From: an uncultured bacterium
GTDB lineage: Bacteria > Cyanobacteriota > Vampirovibrionia > Gastranaerophilales > Gastranaerophilaceae
Reading direction: 5' to 3'
Assembly: GCA_900314375.1 (NCBI GenBank)
Contig: OMVC01000110.1
Coordinates: 1-21,329, forward strand
DNA length: 21,329 nucleotides
Position 1 is the first letter of the stretch. Every line of letters begins with the position of its first letter. The notes under the pieces were generated by a model. The model was not told the DNA's origin, searched no databases, and saw only the letters and a list, made by a program, of their open reading frames with translations. The position numbers were made by a program, and so were the translations under genes. This document shows, one piece after another, positions 14,292 through 21,329 of this stretch.

Positions 14292-16823
14292 TTATTGTAA
14301 TTTTTCATAGAACCATTTTGTATTTTCAGGAGCATTAACTGTTCCGTTTAAAGTTGCTTCTTTTTGGCCTCTGTTTACAACTTTAACTTCTTTGTTACTT
14401 TCAATAACACTGTTTTTACCTGTTGTTAATGTTGTACCAAAGTTAGAAACAATTGTTGGAGCATCAGTTGATTTGATAGTTCCGTTAACATTCATTGCAC
14501 CAACTTTATTAACTAAAGCAGATTGACCACCTTTGTTAGTAATAGTTCCGTTGTATGTTAAACCATTCTTTCCTGAAATATTTTTAATCAATACATCACC
14601 TGTAGAATTAGCGTTGAAAGTATTTGTTACGTTAATTCCTGTGCCGTTTGCACGAGATGCTGCATAGAACATTCCGCTATTAGTAACTTTTGAACCTAAA
14701 TTCAAAGCGCCTTTGTTAGCAAGAACATTTACTCTGCCTTTATTGTTTATAGAACCGTTTACAGTCATATTTCCTGTGCCATAGTTCTTGATATTTGAAG
14801 TAGCTTTAGCATTACTGTTTGTAATTGCTGCTGTACTTGTCATATTAGCACCGCCGGCTCTGTTGATAACACCAAGATTACCGCCAACTACAATGTTGCC
14901 GCCAACATTCATATCGCCTTTATAGTTGTTAATAGCTGTTGCACCTGCACCAGTATTTTGAACTTTGCCTGCTAATTTCATACCGTTTGTACCATAATTC
15001 TTAATTGCGATAACACCGTTTGAATTAGTCAAACTGCTGTTTGCACCTGTTGTAATACCGGTTGATGCACTTCTTGATGCTACATACAAGTTACCTTCTT
15101 TATTTGCAACAGTACCATTGATATTTAATTGACCTTTGTCATTGTATAAATATGTAGAACCGTTTGAATTGTTAACTGTTCCGTTTACATTCATTGATGA
15201 ACCGCTATTGTTAACAAGTTTTAATTTACCTGTATTTTTAATTGTTGAACCTTCAGCAATAGTTAAGGAAGTTCCTTTACCTTTATTGATAATACCCATA
15301 TTGCCGCCGTTTGTAATATTACCGTTTATTGCCATAGCACCTTGAGTATTGTTAATTGCAGTTTTAACATTTTCACCACTGTTTGTTAAAGTTCCGTTGA
15401 TTGTTAAACCGCCTTTTCCTTCATTCTTAACTGCTAAATGACCATGGTCAGTAATTTGAGCATTTTTGCCAATTGTTAATGCGTTAGCAGCACTTGTATT
15501 CCAAATTTCAACGTCACCTTTTGTTACGTTTACTTTTCCGTTAACTGCTAAATTACCTTTTCTGTTATAGATTGCAACTTTTTTAGCTGAATTTTCAGTT
15601 CCTGATAATGTCATGCCTGCACCATCATTGATAACTGCAACTTCGTTTTTAGCTGCTAAAGTTCCGCCTGTTTGATTTAATTGACCACCGCGGTTCAAAA
15701 TTCTTACTTGTTCTGTTGAACTAATATTACCAACATTACCTGATATAGTCATTGCACCATTTGATGTGTTGTTTGCAATAATAACATTTTTTGTAGCTTT
15801 TACAGTACCGGCAATACTTGTAGAACCTGCACCGTTATTAACAATTTGGGTATTTTTGCCTGCATTCATATTTGTTGTGCTGTTTAATACAAGATTTGTA
15901 CCTTGGTTGTTAACTGTAACAGTATTGCTTGCAGAATTTACTTTGCCGCCTACTGTCATTGCGCTGTTGGTAGAATTGTTATATAAGTTCAAAACACCTT
16001 TTGTATCTACAACACCTGTTGCTGTTAAACCGTTTACACCATGGTTAGTGATTGCGGTTTCGCCGCCTGAATAGTTAGCTACACGACCTGTAACTTTAAT
16101 ACCTGCGCCTGATACATTTGAGTTTTTAATTACAACTGCACTGCCATTATTAACAAATTGATCAGCTGCAATTACACCATTTGTATTAACAAGAGTTGAG
16201 AATAAAGCATCTGCTTGAGCTGAACTTGTCAAAGCATTTTCTGCTTTAACACCATTTAAAATATTTCCTGCTACATTGATATTGGAACCGCGTAAGTCAA
16301 CACCTTTTCTTGCAAAGATTTTACCCTTTACATCAATTGGAGCATTAGAGCTTTTTTTCAATTGAGAGATATTGTTTATTACGGTGTAATCATTTTTGTT
16401 GTAATCAGAAATTAAACTGTTGTATTTTGTTGCACTAGGAGTTATTGCAGATAAAGTACCAACATTCAAAACCCCTGATTCACCAACAACTAAACCTTTC
16501 GGAGAAATAAATACGGCATGCCCATTATGGAATTTACCATCACGCATAGTATTTACAACACCATTAATATCAATCTGATTGTTTACAAGGTTGATAAATG
16601 TTTCTACATTTTTAGAACCGTATTTGTATATCAAATTTGCAATATCACCTTCTGATAATTGGAAATTTTGATATGATCTGTAACCTACACTACCATGCTG
16701 TTTAGCAGGATTGATGTTGTAGGTGTGATTTGTTGCGCTTACGCCTGAAATATTGGAAGCGTATGCACCAACTGCTGATAATGCAGTTACGATAACTGCT
16801 ACGACTAAATGTTTTTTATTCAT
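14292..16823 (-). CDS. Two-partner-secretion adhesin, LktA/filamentous haemagglutinin type
   Basis: A secreted surface protein of 843 residues. The signal peptide is clear (MNKKHLVVAVIVTALSAVGA, cleavage after AYA at 22). Residues ~48-130 form the TPS secretion domain recognised by a TpsB outer-membrane pore: GDIANLIY, FINLVNNQIDINGVVN, then HAVFISPKGLVVGESGVLNVGTLSAITP, the pattern of LktA-type filamentous adhesins. The rest is an Asn/Gly/Thr-rich right-handed beta-helix of ~23-residue coils, many with 'NGT(V/I)' turns, organised in ~140-residue supra-repeats. The protein stops in the helix without an autotransporter barrel or cell-wall anchor, so it needs a separate TpsB, none of which is in the window. 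AAGGAG lies six bases before the ATG. It is shorter than classic haemagglutinins. Single gene with a terminator downstream. Confidence 0.88.
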   Translation of the reverse strand: MNKKHLVVAVIVTALSAVGAYASNISGVSATNHTYNINPAKQHGSVGYRSYQNFQLSEGDIANLIYKYGSKNVETFINLVNNQIDINGVVNTMRDGKFHNGHAVFISPKGLVVGESGVLNVGTLSAITPSATKYNSLISDYNKNDYTVINNISQLKKSSNAPIDVKGKIFARKGVDLRGSNINVAGNILNGVKAENALTSSAQADALFSTLVNTNGVIAADQFVNNGSAVVIKNSNVSGAGIKVTGRVANYSGGETAITNHGVNGLTATGVVDTKGVLNLYNNSTNSAMTVGGKVNSASNTVTVNNQGTNLVLNSTTNMNAGKNTQIVNNGAGSTSIAGTVKATKNVIIANNTSNGAMTISGNVGNISSTEQVRILNRGGQLNQTGGTLAAKNEVAVINDGAGMTLSGTENSAKKVAIYNRKGNLAVNGKVNVTKGDVEIWNTSAANALTIGKNAQITDHGHLAVKNEGKGGLTINGTLTNSGENVKTAINNTQGAMAINGNITNGGNMGIINKGKGTSLTIAEGSTIKNTGKLKLVNNSGSSMNVNGTVNNSNGSTYLYNDKGQLNINGTVANKEGNLYVASRSASTGITTGANSSLTNSNGVIAIKNYGTNGMKLAGKVQNTGAGATAINNYKGDMNVGGNIVVGGNLGVINRAGGANMTSTAAITNSNAKATSNIKNYGTGNMTVNGSINNKGRVNVLANKGALNLGSKVTNSGMFYAASRANGTGINVTNTFNANSTGDVLIKNISGKNGLTYNGTITNKGGQSALVNKVGAMNVNGTIKSTDAPTIVSNFGTTLTTGKNSVIESNKEVKVVNRGQKEATLNGTVNAPENTKWFYEKLQ
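14295..15518 (-). repeat. Three ~140-residue supra-repeats in the adhesin
   Basis: Within the adhesin, three consecutive blocks align end to end: residues 436-576 (starting GDVEIWNTSAANALTIG), 577-716 (GNLYVASRSASTGITTG) and 717-843 (GMFYAASRANGTGINVT, last copy truncated). Each block shows the same succession: an IKN.G...G(L/M) turn, NGT(L/I) plus N.G, a TA(I/L).N..GAMNVNG coil, and a second half with 'I.N.GKL..VNN' coils. The period is about 420 bp. Repeats are diverged in DNA, so they are old. Confidence 0.7.
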
Positions 16824-16863
16824 AATTTACTCCTTCTAAGTAACTTACATATTCCTACACCAC

Positions 16864-16869
16864 ATTATA
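16864..16869 (-). promoter_or_regulatory. Candidate -10 box of the adhesin gene
   Basis: Minus-strand TATAAT about 29 bp before the AAGGAG site. No good -35 at the proper distance, which would fit a promoter that needs an activator. Confidence 0.4.
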
Positions 16870-16889
16870 ATTCCCGTAAATATTTTTTT

Positions 16890-16945
16890 TGTTAAAATTG
16901 ATGATATATTGTAACATATTTTAACATTATATCCTTAAGGATATA
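16890..16945. promoter_or_regulatory. Two inverted repeats upstream of the adhesin -10
   Basis: TGTTAAAAT (16890-16898) and ATTTTAACA (16918-16926) are perfect inverted arms 19 bp apart, and directly beside them is the 18-bp perfect palindrome TATATCCTTAAGGATATA (16928-16945). Neither is followed by a T-run in the sense needed for a terminator on the minus strand. Their place, 20-75 bp upstream of the -10, suits regulator binding; the factor is unknown. Confidence 0.4.
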
Positions 16946-17005
16946 GATATATGATATTCACAAAATTTATAATTACAACCTTATTATCTAATTTCACTAA
17001 AAAAA

Positions 17006-17617
17006 TTAACGCAAACGATAATCATTTATATTAAATTCTTCAACTCCGCGAGCTATTGCTTTTTGATCTTGCACTGTGTCTTTAAAATTTCGTAAATTCA
17101 TATCGGGGAATTTTCTTTTTGTAATAAGTTCTGTAATTCCGCAAGCATCCAACCTTGCCATTAATTGAGCTATACTTTTCGGAAGTTTCATATATGCACA
17201 AATATGACCGTAAATAATATTTGATAAATCATTTGCGGAAACTATTGTATCCTTATATTGGGCATATTGTACCTGACTTTTTGAATTTCTCCCCGGAAAT
17301 TGAGGCATAAATTTTGAATCCCAAGGTTCACCCGTACCTAATTGTTGAGACATTTGCCATAATGCCCTTATATATCCAAACGGGTTTTGGCGAATATCTT
17401 TCAATTCCTGCAGAATTTCTTCCTCATAACGTATAGTTGCCTCCGTTATATCCGGATAATAACCAAGTTTACTGTTATATGTCGGGAACGGCAATTCTTT
17501 GACGCCGGTTGTACCAATATAAGACGCATTGATGTATGCCGGAATATCATTAGCCTCTCGCCATTGTTTCATGCGAAATTTATCAAACACATTGAATTTT
17601 ACTCTTTGTATTTTCAT
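17006..17617 (-). CDS. Protein resembling polymorphic toxin type 44
   Basis: A 203-residue protein without signal peptide or TM helix. The C-terminal half resembles the Toxin_44 domain: a W-D-x-K-like GEPWDSKFMPQFPGR (95-110), an (S/G)NIIYGHI segment (132-139) like the family's 'GNi.yG..g', and a terminal DTVQDQKAIARGVEEFN (180-196) matching the 'D..DQ.aI..G...y' end. The family is known as C-terminal domains of polymorphic toxins and as stand-alone effectors; its activity is not established. The N-terminal ~60 residues begin MKIQRVKFN and are unrecognised. It follows purB by 37 bp with no ribosome site seen, and lies 182 bp upstream of the adhesin. No immunity gene is evident beside it. The family call is from memory of motifs and could be wrong. 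Confidence 0.45.
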   Translation of the reverse strand: MKIQRVKFNVFDKFRMKQWREANDIPAYINASYIGTTGVKELPFPTYNSKLGYYPDITEATIRYEEEILQELKDIRQNPFGYIRALWQMSQQLGTGEPWDSKFMPQFPGRNSKSQVQYAQYKDTIVSANDLSNIIYGHICAYMKLPKSIAQLMARLDACGITELITKRKFPDMNLRNFKDTVQDQKAIARGVEEFNINDYRLR

Positions 17618-17654
17618 ATTTGATTATTTAAACCATATAAAAAAATTTTTTGTC

Positions 17655-18947
17655 CTAAATTCCAAATTTATGAAATATTTCTTCAATATTATTTAAAAAT
17701 GCTTGCGGGTCAAAAATATTATTTATATCTTCAGTTGTCAAAAGTTTTTCGGCTTCTTCATCTTTTTCAAGATTTGCCCTGAAATCCCCGTTATTTGTAA
17801 ATGCATTCAAGGCATTCCGCTGAACAATTTTATATGCATCTTCTCTTGATAAACCTTTGGCAACAAGGGTCAAAAGTGCTTTTTGCGAATAAACAATTCC
17901 GCCAAATTCATTTGTATGTTTCAACATATTATCTTTATGAATAACAATATTTTCCATAATGTTATTAAATCGATTAAGCATAAAATCAACTAATATCAAA
18001 CTATCAGGGAAAATTATTCTTTCTGCGGATGAATGAGAAATATCCCTTTCATGCCATAGCGGAATATTTTCCAATGCCGCAATCGAATTTGCTCTTACAA
18101 CTCTTGATAAACCGCATAAATTTTCGCTCAAAACCGGATTTTTCTTATGAGGCATGGCTGATGAACCTTTTTGACCTTTTGAAAAACCTTCTTCAAGCTC
18201 TAAAACTTCCGTTCTTTGCAAGTGTCTTATTTCAATTGCAAATTGTTCAATAACGCTCGCAATCAAAGCTAAAGATTGCATAAAGTAAGCATGATAATCT
18301 CTTGCAATCACTTGAGTAGAAATTTTTGCAGGTTTTAAATTAAGATTTTTACAGGTAATTTCCTCTATTTCAGGAGAAATATTACTGTAAGTTCCGACAG
18401 GTCCTGATATTTGTCCTACTCTGATTTGTTCTAATGCATGGGTAAAATTATCTTTTTGTCTTTCCAGAATATCAATCCAATTGCAAAGCTTTACCCCAAA
18501 AGTTGTAACTTCGGCATGTACTCCATGCGAACGCCCTATGCATTGAGTATATTTATTCTCTTTTGCGAGATTTTTTAAAGTCCCAATAACTTTATCAAAA
18601 TCTTTTAAAATAATTTTCCCGCTATCTTGAATTTGAAGTGCAAATGCCGTATCGATAACATCAGAACTTGTCATCCCGACATGAACGTATCTTCCTAAAT
18701 CGCCCAAACTCTCATTTACACAGGTTAAGAATGCAATGACATCATGTTTTACTTCGCGTTCAATTTCATCGATTCTTTCTACCGTAAAGTGCGCTTTTTG
18801 TCTTATTTGACAAGCTATATCTGTTGAAATTTGTCCGACTTGTGCATAAGCATCACAAACAGCTAATTCAACCTTTAAATAATAATCAAACTTGGAATTT
18901 AATTCCCAAATTTGCGCCATTTCCTCTCTTGAATATCTATCAATCAT
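17655..18947 (-). CDS. purB: Adenylosuccinate lyase
   Basis: Cleaves fumarate from SAICAR and from adenylosuccinate, two steps of purine synthesis, as a cytoplasmic homotetramer. The 430-residue protein has the fumarase/aspartase superfamily landmarks: MTSSDVIDTA (92-101), KHDVIAFL with His68, GRSHGVHAEV with the catalytic His141, and the signature loop GSSAMPHKKNP (261-271) carrying the catalytic Ser. Length and motif order match the bacterial PurB of the Bacillus type. It starts three bases after the corC-like stop, and its GAGG ribosome site lies within the end of that gene, so the two are one operon. The unrelated function of the upstream gene suggests a convenience operon. Confidence 0.97.
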   Translation of the reverse strand: MIDRYSREEMAQIWELNSKFDYYLKVELAVCDAYAQVGQISTDIACQIRQKAHFTVERIDEIEREVKHDVIAFLTCVNESLGDLGRYVHVGMTSSDVIDTAFALQIQDSGKIILKDFDKVIGTLKNLAKENKYTQCIGRSHGVHAEVTTFGVKLCNWIDILERQKDNFTHALEQIRVGQISGPVGTYSNISPEIEEITCKNLNLKPAKISTQVIARDYHAYFMQSLALIASVIEQFAIEIRHLQRTEVLELEEGFSKGQKGSSAMPHKKNPVLSENLCGLSRVVRANSIAALENIPLWHERDISHSSAERIIFPDSLILVDFMLNRFNNIMENIVIHKDNMLKHTNEFGGIVYSQKALLTLVAKGLSREDAYKIVQRNALNAFTNNGDFRANLEKDEEAEKLLTTEDINNIFDPQAFLNNIEEIFHKFGI

Positions 18948-18950
18948 TTT

Positions 18951-20294
18951 TTAAACCTCTTCAGTTGGTTCAGGTTCTTTTTTGGTTAGTAAAATCTTTG
19001 TTATTCTTGCACCGTCAATCTCTTTTACCGTAAAATCAAACAAACCATACGAAACGGAATCGCCAACTTCCGCAATACGTTCAAGTTCTTTAATTACAAG
19101 CCCTGCAATCGTATCAACATCTTCGACTTCCAAATCTTCAACAGGGATGTCAAAATATTTTGCAAGTTCATCTAAACGCATTGTACCGTTTGCAAGATAT
19201 TCGTTCGGTGCAATTTCTTCGATATCTGTTTCTTCATCAATATCAAATTCGTCTTGAACATCTCCGAAAATTTCTTCTAACACATCTTCTAATGTAATTA
19301 TCCCTGACGTTCCGCCAAACTCGTCAACAACAACCGCCATTTGACTTCTTGTTTTTTTGAATATTTTTACCAGATTATCTAACGTTACGGTTTCCGGAAC
19401 TAATTGTATTTCTCTTTGAATTTCTTCAATCGGCCTGTTTTCATTATTTAGGGAAAGCATAAACAAATCTTTTACATGCACCAAACCTGTTATATGGTCA
19501 ATATCACCATCATAGACAGGATAACGGGTATATTGATTTTCCGATGCTAATTTATTCAATTCTTCAATAGGCATTTCTTTCGGAACGCAAATCATATCTG
19601 TTCTTGGGGTCATAACTTCATGCGCAGTCAAATCAGAAAACTGAAACATATTATGATACATGTCTTTTTCTGTTTCGTTTATAACACCTTCGTCATAACT
19701 TGTTTCTACCAATAAATCCAAATCATCTATCGTATGAACCGTTCTTAATGAAGAATTAACAGGTATTCTAAATAATTTTAATATTCCGTTGCAAGCGTGA
19801 TTTAACAACCAAACAAACGGTTTTGAAATTGCCATAAAAGCATCCATCGGCTTTGCAACAACAAGTGCAATTTTTTCAGGAAATTGCAGAGCAATACATT
19901 TTGGAACCTGTTCGCCTATTACAACATGCAAAAATGTAACAAACAAAAATGCAATAATAGCAGTTACAGTCTGAGCAATATATGTATGTGCTTCTCCAAC
20001 ATTTGTCAAAATCGGAGCAAGCATCTTTTCAACCGTCGGTGAACCAAACCAACCTATACCGATACTTGCTATCGTAACACCAACCTGTACCGCCGCAATA
20101 AAGACATTAACATCTTCCAATGCTTTCAAGGCGAGCTTTGCATCAATATTCCCCTCTTTATTCAACTGCTCAATCTTTGCTTTACGGGCTCTGACTACCG
20201 CAAATTCGGCAGCAACAAAAAAAGCATTAACAAGTAACAATAAAAAAACTATAATCCAATTTACAATAATAGTATTTAACGCGGGACTGTCCAT
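18951..20294 (-). CDS. CNNM/CBS/CorC-HlyC family transporter-like membrane protein
   Basis: A 447-residue protein of the hemolysin-C/CorC (CNNM) family, associated with Mg2+/Co2+ efflux or homeostasis. Residues 1-175 form the CNNM (DUF21) membrane domain with about four TM helices, including the conserved AFFVAAEFAVV (24-34) and GEQVPK (127-132). Two CBS domains follow (about 215-345), beginning with the hallmark VMTPRTDM (227-234) and with DEFGGTSGIITLEDVLEEIFG (324-344); they bind ATP-Mg in relatives. The C-terminal CorC_HlyC domain (about 355-436) is complete. 'Hemolysin' is a historic name. A near-consensus promoter lies 29 bp upstream, and purB follows in the same operon. Confidence 0.93.
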   Translation of the reverse strand: MDSPALNTIIVNWIIVFLLLLVNAFFVAAEFAVVRARKAKIEQLNKEGNIDAKLALKALEDVNVFIAAVQVGVTIASIGIGWFGSPTVEKMLAPILTNVGEAHTYIAQTVTAIIAFLFVTFLHVVIGEQVPKCIALQFPEKIALVVAKPMDAFMAISKPFVWLLNHACNGILKLFRIPVNSSLRTVHTIDDLDLLVETSYDEGVINETEKDMYHNMFQFSDLTAHEVMTPRTDMICVPKEMPIEELNKLASENQYTRYPVYDGDIDHITGLVHVKDLFMLSLNNENRPIEEIQREIQLVPETVTLDNLVKIFKKTRSQMAVVVDEFGGTSGIITLEDVLEEIFGDVQDEFDIDEETDIEEIAPNEYLANGTMRLDELAKYFDIPVEDLEVEDVDTIAGLVIKELERIAEVGDSVSYGLFDFTVKEIDGARITKILLTKKEPEPTEEV

Positions 20295-20322
20295 TACTCT
20301 TTCTTTTCTCTTAACTTTAGTA

Positions 20323-20351
20323 ATTATAATATTATTAAACTAAAAAAGCAA
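20323..20351 (-). promoter_or_regulatory. Sigma-70-type promoter of the corC-like/purB operon
   Basis: Minus-strand TTGCTT (20351-20346), 17-bp spacer, TATAAT (20328-20323). The leader of ~20 nt contains AAAGAG before the ATG. Confidence 0.7.
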
Positions 20352-20483
20352 TAGTTAAATTGTCGGCGTTGTCAATCCAAGCAGCTTTATGAAAGAAGGT
20401 CTGGTGTTTAGAAGTATTGAGGGTTGGCTTTTATTAATTGAATAAGTCTGCTCTTTTGACATCTTGGCTACTGAACTTCCGAA

Positions 20484-21329
20484 TTAACGACTTTTACTTT
20501 TTTTGAATAAAAACAGTAGCGGAATTAATATAAAGCACAATATCCCGAAAATTCTGAAAGAATCCATAAACGCCCATAATGTAGATTGCTTTAACAACGT
20601 TCCGTATTGCGCATATTGTGCCATGTGTTGAGCTACATCTGCACTCGTATATTGCATTAGCGCACCTGTTGTTGTCTGGACTCTTTCTATATATGCAGGG
20701 TTTAAATCGCTTAATTTTCCGACCATCATATATTGATGTGCTTGCGCAAACCTTGTTAAAAATGTTGCAACTAAAGATGTTCCGATTGCACCGCCGATAT
20801 TTTTAAACAAATTCTGCAACCCAGAAGCGTTTGTCATTTGTTGGTTAGATAAGGTTTCCATAGATAGATTTATGATAGGAATCATTGATAAGCCCATTCC
20901 CATACCCATCAAATAGTTTGGAATCATAATATTTATTGTTGCAATTTGTAAATTCAAAAATCCAAAAAATAATCCTGCAGTACCAATTAAGGTCAAACCT
21001 GCAATAACCATTTTTCTTTTATCAACAATATCTGCAATAAATGCGCAAATTATCATAGAGGTTAAACTTCCCAGACCGCGAGGCATCATGGATAAACCGC
21101 TCAAAAATGCAGTATAGCCCATCATACTTTGCAAAAATTGAGGCAAAATCGCAATAGATGCGTACAAAACAGACATCATTACAACCTGAATGAAAGTTCC
21201 TATTATAAACTCTTTGTTTTTAAATACGCTGATATCAACAAGTGTATTTTTTCTGACAATTTGGGATACAAAAAATCCGATAGCTGCCAAACAAGAAATT
21301 GCAAATATCCAGCAAATCCAAGTTGCATT
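20484..21329 (-). CDS. DHA2-type MFS drug-exporter family protein (5' end outside window)
   Basis: The last 281 residues of a major facilitator protein; the frame stays open to the window edge (first visible residues NATWICWIFAISCLAAIGFF), so an internal TTG at 21290 is not its start. About seven to eight TM helices are visible. Family marks include GLSMMPRGLGSL (with the Arg of the DHA2 second-half motif) and the NASGLQNLFKNIGGAIGTSL helix typical of EmrB/QacA-like 14-TM exporters, plus a long extracytoplasmic loop (about 195-240) before the last helix. EmrB relatives export lipophilic compounds with an EmrA adaptor; whether one lies upstream cannot be seen. Substrate unknown. No clear terminator was found in the 130 bp after its stop. 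Confidence 0.88.
   Translation of the reverse strand, partial: NATWICWIFAISCLAAIGFFVSQIVRKNTLVDISVFKNKEFIIGTFIQVVMMSVLYASIAILPQFLQSMMGYTAFLSGLSMMPRGLGSLTSMIICAFIADIVDKRKMVIAGLTLIGTAGLFFGFLNLQIATINIMIPNYLMGMGMGLSMIPIINLSMETLSNQQMTNASGLQNLFKNIGGAIGTSLVATFLTRFAQAHQYMMVGKLSDLNPAYIERVQTTTGALMQYTSADVAQHMAQYAQYGTLLKQSTLWAFMDSFRIFGILCFILIPLLFLFKKSKSR

Noticed and set aside
15136..16074. Hydrophobic plus-strand frames inside the adhesin gene, looking like membrane proteins
   Set aside because: They are the complement of the Asn/Thr/Gly-rich repeats (which read as Val/Phe/Leu on the other strand); no ribosome sites.
16890..16926. The TGTTAAAAT/ATTTTAACA hairpin as terminator of the toxin-44-like gene
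   Set aside because: On the minus strand it is followed by A-runs, not T-runs, and the loop is long; regulatory use is more likely.

Overview
The window is AT-rich (about one third G+C by eye), densely coded DNA from a diderm bacterium. The best guess is a gut Gastranaerophilales/Melainabacteria (Vampirovibrionia) genome. The case is an AT-rich chromosome carrying a two-partner-secretion (LktA-like) adhesin, TonB-like and FHA/VWA membrane proteins, a PC4-like coactivator, a long PPi-dependent phosphofructokinase, and housekeeping genes with mostly good AAGGAG ribosome sites. That placement is inference; no rRNA or other phylogenetic marker is present.

Layout. 1-535: the first codons of a minus-strand gene leaving the window, then about 500 bp without genes that holds a REP/BIME-like inverted pair and a second palindromic repeat. 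536-3212: priA and a small PC4-like gene, each with its own promoter (priA possibly leaderless), separated by a terminator. 3242-6366: a minus-strand operon for three membrane-anchored proteins, VWA (MIDAS), FHA-like plus about eight TM helices, and a TonB-C-like protein. 6642-8962, plus strand: two small unknown genes, then murA (TTG start) overlapping a small duplicated 'RWYDxDP' protein. 9053-10344: Hsp20, tRNA-Arg(TCT), and a structured repeat-rich intergenic region with a second REP pair. 10364-13179, minus: pfp, a kinase-fold-like protein and a two-TM peptide, divergent from a WYL regulator (13267-14232). 14292-17617, minus: a secreted beta-helical TPS adhesin with ~140-residue supra-repeats, and a small protein resembling polymorphic toxin type 44. 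17655-20351: a corC-like transporter/CBS gene and purB in a tight operon. 20484-21329: the C-terminal part of a DHA2-type MFS exporter, cut by the window edge.

The housekeeping genes cover replication restart (PriA), peptidoglycan synthesis (MurA), glycolysis (Pfp), purine synthesis (PurB) and proteostasis (Hsp20). The accessory content most likely to repay attention is the VWA/FHA/TonB-like operon, the WYL-regulated two-TM plus kinase-like pair, the adhesin with its toxin-44-like neighbour, and the GTAG-flanked REP pairs. No CRISPR array, insertion sequence, prophage or rRNA was seen.
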